Below, in pieces: positions 8,737 through 16,812 of a stretch of 64,000 nt of DNA (the stretch's first letter is position 1; each line of letters starts with the position of its first letter). Made by a program: the position numbers and the translations under genes. A model generated the notes under the pieces. The model saw only the letters and a list, made by a program, of their open reading frames with translations. It was not told the DNA's origin and made no database searches. Origin of the DNA: DASPNM01 sp035626515 (GTDB lineage: Bacteria; Bacteroidota; Bacteroidia; Chitinophagales; Chitinophagaceae). The stretch is from NCBI GenBank assembly GCA_035626515.1, contig DASPNM010000007.1, forward strand, positions 29,707 through 93,706, given 5' to 3'.

Positions 8737-9327
8737 ATGAATATGAAAAAGAACAACATCAGTGCACTTTCAGCCGTTATTGTCGCCGTGCTTGTATTGT
8801 TCACCCCCCATTGCAGGAGCAAGGACAAGGAAGATAAGGCTGCATTGATGGGGAACTGCATCACTATCAGCGGGCCCGCATTAAAGTCAATGCTCCCTAC
8901 CCGCTGGCACGACAGCAGCCACATAGATTACGTGCCAACGCTCTACCTGCAGGTAAGTGACGCGAACGACAGAATAGAAGAGGTCAGGTTGTATGCTTTT
9001 GACAAGAGAGGAAACGTAATGTTCGGCAATACCAAAAAAATGGACGGAAGCCGCTGTAGCTACCCGCCAGGACTGGAAGTGCGGAACAATTTTTACGATT
9101 TCAGGCAGATCGGAACGCCCGCCGACCTCGACAAGATCAAAGTAATCCGACTGATCCCAATCGAGTCGTCAAAAATGCCGAAGATGCTTGGATTTCGGGT
9201 GGAATGGAATGCCAGCGGAGATGAAAAGACCTTCATTCAGGGAGGTGAAGCCTATCCCTGCCCGGTATACTGCTGCCCGGGCGATAATTGTCCGGGAAAT
9301 TCGGCATCCGAAAGCTCAGGCGAATAA
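8737..9327 (+). CDS. putative secreted lipoprotein, Cys-rich tail
   Basis: 196 residues from the first of two ATGs (8737 and 8743). The N-terminus is MNMKKNN, a hydrophobic stretch and then LFTPHC, a weak lipobox after which Cys would be lipidated. The body has no family I recognise. The C-terminal 30 residues hold a cluster YPCPVYCCPGDNCPG that could form disulfides or bind metal. The stop codon abuts the ATG of the 7-TM gene, so the two are translated from one message. The promoter with upstream boxes and the downstream kinase/regulator suggest a sensing role; this is inference. Confidence 0.65.
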   Translation: MNMKKNNISALSAVIVAVLVLFTPHCRSKDKEDKAALMGNCITISGPALKSMLPTRWHDSSHIDYVPTLYLQVSDANDRIEEVRLYAFDKRGNVMFGNTKKMDGSRCSYPPGLEVRNNFYDFRQIGTPADLDKIKVIRLIPIESSKMPKMLGFRVEWNASGDEKTFIQGGEAYPCPVYCCPGDNCPGNSASESSGE

Positions 9328-10002
9328 ATGGACAGGTTCATTCACGTTGTTTTTCTATGGTCGGAAGTATGGCCCCTGGTCATCCCACTTGCCATTGCCC
9401 TGGTTTGCCGTCCGGCTAGCCGCCCCAGCCGGGTACTGGTGCTTTATCTCGTGTTTGCATTGCTGATCAATCTGTCAGCCAACCTCATGACGATCTATCG
9501 CGCGCAGCTGCCCCCGCGGTTCCAGAGCAACAACATTCTCTACAACCTGCACTCGGTGGTAAAAGTTTTTCTTTTCACCTGGTACTTCCGTCGGCTCGGA
9601 CTGATCAACCCGCGCTGGTTGCCGCAGCTGGTACTGCTGCTTTACGGCGCTTTTGCGCTGGTAAACTTTATCTTCTTCGAATCGATCTGGGTATTAAGCT
9701 CCCGCCTTTTGTCGGCCGAAAGCATTGTGCTTTTGTTCCTCTGCATCCTTTATTTTCTCAACTCTATGCATGACGAAACTGAAAGAAACTGGCTGAAGCA
9801 TCCTTCCTTCATCGTTACGGCCGCGCTCAGCTTTTACGAAGCGGCCACTTTTTTTATTTTCCTCTTCTACTACCCCATCGTGGCAACCAACATACAGTTC
9901 GGCATTCTCACCATGAAGATCTACGCCGTCTGTTTCATTATCTTCTCAATTTTGACTGCCGTAGCGCTTCATAAAGACCGAAGGAAAACGTCGGCTGCGT
10001 AG
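9328..10002 (+). CDS. seven-transmembrane protein of unknown function
   Basis: 224 residues with about seven hydrophobic helices (near residues 5-27, 37-58, 70-86, 98-118, 126-146, 160-184 and 192-214) and a short basic tail. It has no catalytic motif I recognise. It starts directly after the lipoprotein stop codon and is followed 92 bases later by a sensor kinase that has almost no periplasmic domain. A 7-TM sensory or scaffold partner for that kinase is a reasonable guess. The exact family is not recognised. Confidence 0.65.
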   Translation: MDRFIHVVFLWSEVWPLVIPLAIALVCRPASRPSRVLVLYLVFALLINLSANLMTIYRAQLPPRFQSNNILYNLHSVVKVFLFTWYFRRLGLINPRWLPQLVLLLYGAFALVNFIFFESIWVLSSRLLSAESIVLLFLCILYFLNSMHDETERNWLKHPSFIVTAALSFYEAATFFIFLFYYPIVATNIQFGILTMKIYAVCFIIFSILTAVALHKDRRKTSAA

Positions 10003-10034
10003 AACTACGCATTCTTCATGAGTATGTACGCAAT
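10002..10034. promoter_or_regulatory. ACTACGCA / GTACGCAAT boxes before the kinase gene
   Basis: GAACTACGCAT (10002-10012) overlaps the stop codon of the 7-TM gene, and GTACGCAAT follows at 10026-10034. Both match the boxes at 8557-8623. They may allow separate control, possibly autoregulation, of the kinase/regulator pair. Confidence 0.45.
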
Positions 10035-10094
10035 CTCATCTTTCGGCCTTTGCCGGGAATCACGACGGCTCTATTTTAGCATCGGATCCAAAGG

Positions 10095-10901
10095 ATGAAC
10101 GACATCACCTATATTGTCATCGTTGGCATCGCTGCCATGCTCCTGCTGATGGTGAGCGTGCTCGTAGTAGTGATCTACAACCAGCGCAGGCAGGCGCAGC
10201 ATCGGGATGCGATGGAAAAGCTTCGCGAGCAGCAGCAGAACCAGCTCATAGAAGCGGCGGTACGCAGCGAAGAGATCGAACGGCACCGGATCGCCGAAAC
10301 ATTGCACGACGAGGTAGGCGCCATTCTTTCGTCTGCCAAGCTGCATCTTCTCGGCATCAAAGAAGAAAGCCTCGATGAGAAAGACCGAAAGCTTTATGAA
10401 AAAGGCAGGGAACTGCTGAACGAAGTCATCCAGAAAGTGCGAGGCATTTCTCACAATCTCCATTCGAATATTCTTAAGGAATTCGGGCTGAATGAAGCGA
10501 TCAAGCACTTCGTTAGAAAAGTCACCGAAGGCTCGATGCTGAAAGGCAGCACTGAGCTGGACGAGAATTACCAGACGAGAAACCCTGACGAGGACATCAG
10601 CATCTACCGCATGGTGCAGGAGCTGGTCAACAATATTCTCAAGTACGCCAATGCAACGCAGTTCATGATCAGTTCTAAGCTGCGCGAGCGGGATCTGCAC
10701 CTCGTCATTTTTCACAACGGTGAAGGCCTTACGCAGGAGCAATTTGAGCAGCTGCGCTACCAAAAGCAGGGACTGGGCTTAAAAAATATTCAAAACCGGG
10801 TTATCTTGCTCAGGGGTACGATACTTTTCACACGCGCCGGTGAAGGATACAGCATAGACATTCACGTCCCGGTGAAAACGAATCATTCCGAACATGTCTA
10901 A
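10095..10901 (+). CDS. sensor histidine kinase, HisKA_3 (NarL-partner) type
   Basis: 268 residues. One transmembrane helix (residues 5-28) has only about four residues outside it, so the protein has no extracellular sensor domain of its own. A short coiled coil leads to the dimerisation/phospho-acceptor motif ERHRIAETLHDEVGA with His71. The ATPase domain has an N-box ELVNNILKYA and a G-box GLGLKNI. The 3' end overlaps the response regulator gene by 8 bases, showing translational coupling. The signal is probably perceived through another membrane protein, for which the 7-TM and lipoprotein genes upstream are candidates. Confidence 0.9.
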   Translation: MNDITYIVIVGIAAMLLLMVSVLVVVIYNQRRQAQHRDAMEKLREQQQNQLIEAAVRSEEIERHRIAETLHDEVGAILSSAKLHLLGIKEESLDEKDRKLYEKGRELLNEVIQKVRGISHNLHSNILKEFGLNEAIKHFVRKVTEGSMLKGSTELDENYQTRNPDEDISIYRMVQELVNNILKYANATQFMISSKLRERDLHLVIFHNGEGLTQEQFEQLRYQKQGLGLKNIQNRVILLRGTILFTRAGEGYSIDIHVPVKTNHSEHV

Positions 10902-11544
10902 GATTAAGATAGCGATTGCAGATGATTACAAAGTCTACCGCGACGGGCTAAAAGTCGGACTTTCGTCCGACGACAGCCTGGAAGTGATCGCGGAAGCAGA
11001 CAACGGGGAAGACCTGCTGAAGGAATTCGAAAAGCAGCTTCCGGACGTGGTACTGATGGACCTCAAAATGCCAATCATGGACGGTATGGAAACAACCAAA
11101 CTGGTCCGCAAGAATTATCCATCAGTAAAAGTGCTGGTGATCACCATGTACGAGGATGAGAAATTCATCATCCACATGATGGAAAACGGCGCCAATGGAT
11201 ACCTGCTCAAGAATGCCGAGCCGGACGAGATCCGCAAGTCCATACACGCCGTGCATGAGAATGGCTACTACTTTAACGACGTAGTCAACAAGGCACTCTT
11301 GAAAAAGCTGGTGTTGAAAAACAACCTGAAGCCTTCCTTCAACCAGGATATTGAGCTTACGGAGCGCGAGTTGCAGGTGTTGAAACTGATTTGCGAGGAA
11401 AAGACAGCAGCCGAGATCGGCAGGGAAATTTTCCTGAGCCCGCGATCAGTCGAAGGGATCAGGCAGCGGCTCATCGAAAAAGTCGGAGTACGGAATACCG
11501 CCGGCCTCGTCATGTTCGCGGCTAAGAACGGGATCGTGGACTAA
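10894..11544 (+). CDS. response regulator, REC plus LuxR/NarL helix-turn-helix
   Basis: 216 residues. The receiver domain has the acidic pair Asp10-Asp11, phospho-acceptor Asp56 in LMDLKMP, and Lys in GYLLKNAE. A linker leads to a LuxR-type HTH at about 150-212 (ELTERELQVLKLICEEKTAAEIG, then SPRSVEGIRQRLIEKVGV). It is co-translated with the kinase upstream. The repeated ACTACGCA boxes at 8557-8623 and 10002-10034 are the obvious candidate targets in this window. Confidence 0.93.
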   Translation: MSKIKIAIADDYKVYRDGLKVGLSSDDSLEVIAEADNGEDLLKEFEKQLPDVVLMDLKMPIMDGMETTKLVRKNYPSVKVLVITMYEDEKFIIHMMENGANGYLLKNAEPDEIRKSIHAVHENGYYFNDVVNKALLKKLVLKNNLKPSFNQDIELTERELQVLKLICEEKTAAEIGREIFLSPRSVEGIRQRLIEKVGVRNTAGLVMFAAKNGIVD

Positions 11545-11569
11545 CCGCCAGACCGCAAACGGGGCGCCG

Positions 11570-11705
11570 GCTATGCTGCTCTACGGACTTTCCCGATTTT
11601 CCTGACCTTGCCATTCTTCGACAAGCTCAGGATGACAGGAAGCAAATCACTTCTGTCATCTTCCGTCTTCTGTCTTCTGACTTTCCACTTTACTGACTTC
11701 TCCGC
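11570..11705. repeat. low-complexity intergenic spacer with wide-spread 'cttcgacaagctcagg' element
   Basis: The spacer between the response regulator and the threonine dehydrogenase holds short repeated words (GACTTTCC, TTCTGTCTTCTG, TGACTTCTCC) and the phrase CTTCGACAAGCTCAGGATGA at 11616-11635. Similar words occur at 21675-21720. I see no gene. It overlaps the last bases of the dehydrogenase gene. Confidence 0.45.
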
Positions 11706-12643
11706 CGCAGATTTTCTATCATATCCTGCGTCATCGCCGCCAGGTCGAATTCTTCCTTCCATCCCCAGTCGATTCTCGCTACGGAATCGTCAATGCTTTG
11801 CGGCCAGCTCTCGGCAATAGACTGCCTGTAGTCCGGTTTGTACATCACACGAAAACCAGGAACGCGTTTTTCAATTTCCGTCGCGATCTCCCGCGGCGAA
11901 AAGCTCATGGCGGAAAGATTGTAGGAAGTCCGGATGGATATCTTTTCAGCAGGCGCTTCCATCAGCTCAATGGTGCCCCGGATGGCATCCGGCATGTACA
12001 TCATAGGGAGATACGTGTCCTCCTTCAGGAAACATTCATACTTGCCATTTTCCAGCGCGGCATGAAATATTTCCACGGCGTAATCGGTCGTGCCGCCCCC
12101 CGGCGCTGACTTGTAGCTGATCAACCCGGGGTAACGTATGCTGCGCACGTCGATACCGAAGCGATGGTGGTAATAATTGCACCAGAATTCCCCGGCGTAC
12201 TTGCTGATCCCGTAGACGGTAGTGGGTTCGATAATGGTATGCTGCGGACATTCCCGCTTTGGAGAGGTGGGACCAAATACTGCTATCGAGGAAGGCCAGT
12301 ACACCTTGCGCAGCTTCTCCTCCCGCGCAATTTCGAGCACGTGAAGCAGCCCCTGCATGTTCAGATTCCACGCGAGCGAGGGATTTTTTTCTCCCGTGGC
12401 CGAAAGGATCGCCGCGAGCAGGTAAATTTGAGTGATACCCTGCCGGTTCACCTGCACATGCAGCAGTTCGCGGTTCATAACGTCGAGGCTGACGTAAGGG
12501 CCGGATCCTCGAAGCAATTCATTTTCCTCGCGCAGGTCCGAAGCGACCACGTTCGCATTTCCATAAATTTTTCGCAGCGCAAGCGTAAGCTCCACCCCAA
12601 TTTGTCCGGATGCTCCGATCACCAGAATTTTGTCCCGGGCCAT
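11690..12643 (-). CDS. tdh: L-threonine 3-dehydrogenase, SDR (NAD-dependent epimerase-like) type
   Basis: 317 residues. The Rossmann motif is GASGQIG at residue 10, followed by an extended-SDR core with SSIAVFGP and the catalytic YGISK (Tyr and Lys). This matches the SDR-type threonine dehydrogenases, which oxidise threonine to 2-amino-3-ketobutyrate, rather than the zinc-dependent Tdh of E. coli. The gene starts 3 bases after the kdsB stop and is the last gene of the kds operon. The link between threonine breakdown and sugar-acid synthesis is not obvious; because SDR epimerases are also common in sugar pathways, a sugar-nucleotide substrate is a less likely alternative. Confidence 0.85.
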   Translation of the reverse strand: MARDKILVIGASGQIGVELTLALRKIYGNANVVASDLREENELLRGSGPYVSLDVMNRELLHVQVNRQGITQIYLLAAILSATGEKNPSLAWNLNMQGLLHVLEIAREEKLRKVYWPSSIAVFGPTSPKRECPQHTIIEPTTVYGISKYAGEFWCNYYHHRFGIDVRSIRYPGLISYKSAPGGGTTDYAVEIFHAALENGKYECFLKEDTYLPMMYMPDAIRGTIELMEAPAEKISIRTSYNLSAMSFSPREIATEIEKRVPGFRVMYKPDYRQSIAESWPQSIDDSVARIDWGWKEEFDLAAMTQDMIENLRRRSQ

Positions 12644-12646
12644 AAT

Positions 12647-13387
12647 TTATTCTTTCCTGAGCCTCTCGATGACAGGGGCAACATCCTCGGGAGTGTCGAC
12701 CGAGAGGCTTTGAAAATTTGTAATGATACATTTTATTTTAAAACCGTGCTGGAGCCAGCGAAGCTGTTCCAGCGACTCGGCTTTTTCGAGCGATGAGGCA
12801 GGCAGGCGAACGATTTTTTCCAGAACGTCGCTGCGGTAAGCATACATGCCCGCATGCCTGAAAAAATTGTAATGACGGGGCCATTCCTCGTGGGAAACGT
12901 TTCGGATATGGGGAATTGCGCTTCTGCTGAAATAAAGCGCTTCCATGCGCGCATTCAGAATCACTTTTACGACGGATGGCTGAAAGAGCGCCTGCGGATC
13001 AGTGAGCTTCATGATCTGCGTGGCGAGCTCGATCTTTCCATCGAGCACTGCAGCCAGTTCATCGATCTGCTCCGCCGCTACGAGCGGCTCGTCGCCCTGG
13101 ATGTTGATCACATAGTCAAATGGCTCGTTGATCTGCTGAAATGCTTCGTGGCAACGCTCGGTTCCGCTCGCATGGTCGCCGCTGGTCATCACAGCATGGC
13201 CTCCGAAAGAAGTTACGTGGTCGAAGATCTTCCTGTCGTCAGTGGCCACCACGAGTTTCTTGATCAGCTTCGACCGCGAAGCGCGCTCGTACACACGCCG
13301 GATCATTGTTTTTCCCAACAGGTCGACCAGCGGCTTGCCGGGAAAACGCGTGGAAGCGTAACGCGCCGGTATGATGCCCAGGATCAT
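12647..13387 (-). CDS. kdsB: 3-deoxy-manno-octulosonate cytidylyltransferase (CMP-KDO synthetase)
   Basis: 246 residues, typical length. The nucleotidyltransferase signature IPARYASTRFPGKPL is at the N-terminus, followed by VATDD, HASGTERCHE, NIQGDEPLV, ALYFSRSAIP, LEQLRWLQHG and VDTPEDV, all normal for KdsB. It activates KDO (or a close analogue) with CTP for transfer to lipid A. It overlaps the kdsC-like gene by 4 bases and is followed 3 bases later by the SDR dehydrogenase, so it sits inside a translationally coupled operon. Confidence 0.96.
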   Translation of the reverse strand: MILGIIPARYASTRFPGKPLVDLLGKTMIRRVYERASRSKLIKKLVVATDDRKIFDHVTSFGGHAVMTSGDHASGTERCHEAFQQINEPFDYVINIQGDEPLVAAEQIDELAAVLDGKIELATQIMKLTDPQALFQPSVVKVILNARMEALYFSRSAIPHIRNVSHEEWPRHYNFFRHAGMYAYRSDVLEKIVRLPASSLEKAESLEQLRWLQHGFKIKCIITNFQSLSVDTPEDVAPVIERLRKE

Positions 13388-14064
13388 GGCTGGGGAAGAT
13401 CTTTTTCAGAATACTGTTGCAACAGGGTTGCATTGCGCAATCGCAGGTAGGCCTGGTACTCGTCCGAATTCCCGATGCGGTGTGTGAGCACGTCGTTGAA
13501 GTTGCCGTTCAGGGTCATCAGCAGTTCGGATCCTTCCCTCACGGCGTGTTGGAGTCCATCTGTGGCCGTGCAGTAATCGGCGAGCATCTTTCGAACCACA
13601 AACCGTCGCGTCATGGCGCTCGCCTGCTGCGTAACAAGAATGCGCAGCCCGCAAACCGAAGCAACTGCCAGGTCGAGGACATCGTCGAAAAAGAAGGCCA
13701 CTTCAGCGGGTTCGAGCGAATACGCGGTACAAAAATGCTGCAGCGCTTCGATCTTGTTTCTCGTATGGTAAAGCGCATGAAAATGTTCGCGGGCAGCGAA
13801 GAACGCAGCCGCGTGGTTATTCTCCCCGGAAATTACCGCCACCGGTGGATTATGTTGATAAAGCAGGTACTGGCTGAACCGAAGGAGGTTTGTGCCCATC
13901 GAATCGATTTCCGAAAACGAGCTGGATCCCGATTCGGTCTTGTGGCCGTTATTAAAGACCCCGTCCCAGTCGAAGATGAACGCCCGGATCCGCTGCATCT
14001 TTTTCTTCATCGAAGCGGGCTCGGCGACAAAATTCCCGGGAAATAAATTTTCGATCTTTTTCAT
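13384..14064 (-). CDS. kdsC: KdsC-like HAD phosphatase (KDO-8-phosphate phosphatase family), divergent
   Basis: 226 residues, longer than the usual ~170-190. HAD motif I is FDWDGVFN, motif II Ser in VISGE, motif III Lys in HTRNKIEAL, and motif IV FFFDDVLDLAV. The KdsC tail normally carrying a GGxGAVRE-type motif reads DGLQHAVREGSELLM here, and a further ~45 residues follow. The position between the aldolase-CBS gene (4 bases) and kdsB (4-base overlap) argues strongly that it dephosphorylates the product of the KdsA-like synthase. The altered motifs leave room for a different ulosonate phosphate. Confidence 0.82.
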   Translation of the reverse strand: MKKIENLFPGNFVAEPASMKKKMQRIRAFIFDWDGVFNNGHKTESGSSSFSEIDSMGTNLLRFSQYLLYQHNPPVAVISGENNHAAAFFAAREHFHALYHTRNKIEALQHFCTAYSLEPAEVAFFFDDVLDLAVASVCGLRILVTQQASAMTRRFVVRKMLADYCTATDGLQHAVREGSELLMTLNGNFNDVLTHRIGNSDEYQAYLRLRNATLLQQYSEKDLPQP

Positions 14065-14068
14065 TCAG

Positions 14069-15091
14069 TTAAAGCACAAGATCTACCCCAATGTTTTGGA
14101 TATCGAGCATGCCGGCCGGCTTCCCGTTTTCCATTACCAGCAGCGTATCTACCTGGTACTGCCGGAAAAGTGATACCGCCTCGTTGAGAAGGGCATTGAT
14201 GTCCACGGAGATCGGCTTTCCGTAGTGCAGCTCGCTCAGTTTCTTGTCCAGGATGTGTTCCCCTTCATTTTGCAACAAGCGCCGCAGGTCCCCGTCCGTA
14301 AAAATTCCTTTCAGGCTGCCGTCCGGGTTCACCACGGTAATGGCTCCAAACCCGAAAGCGCTCATCTTTACGATCGCGTCTTTGAGCGGGGTGTTTTCAG
14401 AAACAACAGGATTGACATCCGTCATCACGTCGCGCACCCGAACCGTCATGAGCCGCGTATCACGCACGAACTGGCTGGTGCCGAGAGTGGTGAAATTATT
14501 CTCGGTCAGTGATTTCAGGACTTTAAGCGGAAGCGTAATGGTGTGCACTCCGAGATTGATCGCGTTTCGCACGTGCTCGTTATGTCGCACCGAGCTGAAC
14601 ATCACTTTCGTGTTGTAACCGTAATGCTCTACGGCCCGGACACACTGCGCAACAAGGTCAAGGGCATCGTGTCCCTGGTCCTGCAAACGCCCTACGAGCG
14701 GGCAAACATAATTTGCTCCCGCATGCATGGCCATGTACGCCTGCTGCAACGTGTACACCAGATGTACATTCACCAGCAAGCCTTCGCGGCGCAGCAGGTG
14801 GCAGGCGCGAACGCCTTCGAGCGAAACCGGGATCTTGAAGACGGTCCGCTGCGGGTCGAGGCCAAGGTCCAATTGCCGGCGGGCCTCACTCACTACTTCG
14901 TCCGCGTTGTTGCCCAACGCTTCGATCTGCAGCACCGGGACCATCTTCGAAAGCCGCACGATGGTGGCGTCAATATCGGTGATGCCTTCGCGCTGCATGA
15001 ATGTGGGGGTGGTGGTGAGACCGTCCAGAAATCCCAGCTGAAAGCCTTCTTCAATTTCCCTGAGATTGGCCGAGTCGAGATACAATTCCAT
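14069..15091 (-). CDS. transaldolase/fructose-6-phosphate aldolase-like domain fused to a KdsD-type CBS pair
   Basis: 340 residues. Residues 1-215 form a TalC/FSA-type aldolase barrel: Asp6 in LYLDSAN, the Schiff-base Lys86 in VFKIPVS, then HLVYTLQQAYMAMHAGANYV. The family TTNP motif is TTTP (Thr28 for Asn), and the residue aligned to Ala129 of E. coli FSA is Cys130. Residues ~220-340 form two CBS domains with KGIFTDGDLRR, the wording typical of arabinose-5-phosphate isomerase KdsD. The gene lies between kdsA (31 bases) and the kdsC-like gene (4 bases). FSA-type enzymes can join glycolaldehyde and glyceraldehyde-3-phosphate to arabinose-5-phosphate, so a role in supplying the KdsA substrate is attractive. 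Regulation through the CBS pair is inferred. Confidence 0.85.
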   Translation of the reverse strand: MELYLDSANLREIEEGFQLGFLDGLTTTPTFMQREGITDIDATIVRLSKMVPVLQIEALGNNADEVVSEARRQLDLGLDPQRTVFKIPVSLEGVRACHLLRREGLLVNVHLVYTLQQAYMAMHAGANYVCPLVGRLQDQGHDALDLVAQCVRAVEHYGYNTKVMFSSVRHNEHVRNAINLGVHTITLPLKVLKSLTENNFTTLGTSQFVRDTRLMTVRVRDVMTDVNPVVSENTPLKDAIVKMSAFGFGAITVVNPDGSLKGIFTDGDLRRLLQNEGEHILDKKLSELHYGKPISVDINALLNEAVSLFRQYQVDTLLVMENGKPAGMLDIQNIGVDLVL

Positions 15092-15122
15092 AAACAGTTG
15101 TTTTTTGACGCCGATCTTTCGA

Positions 15123-15974
15123 TCAGGCCGGCACTTGCTGCCGCTTCCGGTATGTCAATTCCACGGCGTGCAGTTCGAGCAGCGGTTTCATAAATTCTTC
15201 CAGGTCGTAAACGCAAAGCTGGCTCGCAGCATCGCAGAGTGCTTTTTCGGGTTCAGGATGTGTTTCGATGAATACTCCGTCCACACCTGCGGCCACGCCG
15301 GCGCGGCTCAGCACGGGCAAAAATTCGCGGCTGCCCCCGCGCGCTTCCGAGCTCGGGATCCCATAACGGCGAATGGAATGCGTGATGTCAAAGACAACCG
15401 GGTAGCCGAGGCGTGACAGCTGGTGGAAACTGCGCGGATCCACCACGAGGTCGTTATAGCCCATCGTAAAACCGCGTTCCGTAAGAATAATATTCCTGTT
15501 TCCGGATTCCTCGCATTTCCGCACGGGATGGATCATGTTCGCGGGATCGAGAAACTGGCCGTGCTTGATGTTAATCGCTTTTCCGGTAACTGCCGCTGCC
15601 ACCATCAGGCCGGACTGCATGCAGAGATACGCCGGGATCTGGATCACATCAACTACCTGGCCCGCAGCTTCTGCGTGGTCCGGGTAATGGATATCGGTAA
15701 GTATGGGAAAACCAAATTCCTCCCGAATTCTCGCGAGCACGGCAAGTCCCCGGTCGAGCCCGGGGCCCTGGTAATATTCCAAACTGCTGCGATTGTCCTT
15801 AAGAAAGGAAGACTTGAAGATGACCGGCAGACGGAGCCGGTCGCTCACTTCGCGGAGCTGCTCGGCTGTGCGCAACATAACGGATTCCTCCTCGATCACG
15901 CAGGGACCCGAGATCAGAAACAGCGGATCGTCTCCGCAGACGACATTCCCCACCTTCACCTTGTGAATGCTCAT
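15123..15974 (-). CDS. kdsA: 3-deoxy-8-phosphooctulonate synthase (KdsA), divergent
   Basis: 283 residues. It condenses PEP with arabinose-5-phosphate to KDO-8-phosphate. Family blocks are clear: ISGPCVIE with the possible metal Cys25, IQIPAYLC, NIKHGQFL, TERG, LVVDPR, DITHS and ETHPEPEKALCD. Several normally conserved positions differ: KANRSS is KDNRSS, CRQTD is CMQSG, IKKGQ is IKHGQ and HSVQ is HSIR. Altered sugar-phosphate specificity is therefore possible. It is the first gene of the operon. A small inverted repeat GCAGC...GCTGC (15979-15994) and a weak -7-like box (15994-16001) lie just upstream. Confidence 0.93.
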   Translation of the reverse strand: MSIHKVKVGNVVCGDDPLFLISGPCVIEEESVMLRTAEQLREVSDRLRLPVIFKSSFLKDNRSSLEYYQGPGLDRGLAVLARIREEFGFPILTDIHYPDHAEAAGQVVDVIQIPAYLCMQSGLMVAAAVTGKAINIKHGQFLDPANMIHPVRKCEESGNRNIILTERGFTMGYNDLVVDPRSFHQLSRLGYPVVFDITHSIRRYGIPSSEARGGSREFLPVLSRAGVAAGVDGVFIETHPEPEKALCDAASQLCVYDLEEFMKPLLELHAVELTYRKRQQVPA

Positions 15975-16027
15975 GAATGCAGCAATAAGGCTGCAAAATA
16001 AATGATTAATAGCTAATGAGTGGGTCT

Positions 16028-16675
16028 TTACCGCAGGTCCACTTCTTCCACGCCCGGGTACTTGCTCTTGTCGAAAACGAATTGGCTGTCGTTCATGGGC
16101 ACGTTCGTCTTCAGGCTGCTCACCGTGTAGCTGTAACGGTTGCCGGCTTTTTCGAGCACGCGCGTGCTGTAGATCGTTTTTCCTGCCTTATCCACAAGGA
16201 CATAGACTTTGTGAAAGTTGCGGGTTTTATCTACCGGGGTCATCTCTATCTCCTGGATGGTTTTGCCGCCGATCTTTTTCTCGCCGTTGAGAACGTAGAG
16301 AAAATCTTTATCGTAAAAATTGGTGAATAGCTTCTGGGGAGTGATCATGCCGCTGGAACCGTCCAACCGGCTGATCGTAACCTCGTTCGCAGCTTTGTCG
16401 TAATTCCAGACTGTGGTCCCGTTCGAGAAAATTTGCTGACCGCCAAAATTTACCCGGTAGCGTGTTCCTTTCATCAGAATCATGCCTTTTTGCGAGGAAA
16501 GGACCTTACCGGCGGCATTCTCAACGGTGTAAACAAAGTTCGCCTGTACGCTCTTAAAGGTTTTGAACCGCGCACTTACTGCGTCCAGTATTTTCTTGGC
16601 GTCCGGATCGCTTTTTTGCGCGAGGGCGAAGACAGAAGCGATAAGCAGGGGAAGTCCTATGTACAGTTTTTTCAT
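16028..16675 (-). CDS. lolA: LolA-like outer-membrane lipoprotein carrier
   Basis: 215 residues with a signal peptide (MKKLYIGLPLLIASVFALAQ). The mature part has the LolA/LolB half-barrel pattern: ILDAVSARFKTFKSVQANF, GMILMKGTRYRVNF, TTVWNYDKAANEV and a final VDLR. The periplasmic chaperone carries lipoproteins from the inner to the outer membrane. A promoter box TATCTTTG lies at 16713-16720, 38 bases from the start. ftsK ends 137 bases upstream. Confidence 0.85.
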   Translation of the reverse strand: MKKLYIGLPLLIASVFALAQKSDPDAKKILDAVSARFKTFKSVQANFVYTVENAAGKVLSSQKGMILMKGTRYRVNFGGQQIFSNGTTVWNYDKAANEVTISRLDGSSGMITPQKLFTNFYDKDFLYVLNGEKKIGGKTIQEIEMTPVDKTRNFHKVYVLVDKAGKTIYSTRVLEKAGNRYSYTVSSLKTNVPMNDSQFVFDKSKYPGVEEVDLR

Positions 16676-16712
16676 TCCAGGTCTCTTTTGATTCAGCCAG
16701 CGGAAAGGCCGG

Positions 16713-16720
16713 CAAAGATA
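16713..16720 (-). promoter_or_regulatory. -7 box TATCTTTG of lolA
   Basis: Exact TAnnTTTG on the minus strand in the ftsK-lolA spacer. A TTG (complement of 16743-16745) lies 22 bases upstream. It indicates that lolA has its own promoter. Confidence 0.6.
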
Positions 16721-16812
16721 TTAATTTGACGTCTTGAGCCGGCAATCATTGTACCGCGACGTGGTTTCTCGGGTTTCTTAACCTATTTTTTAAATATGAT
16801 ACGAATCGGTGA

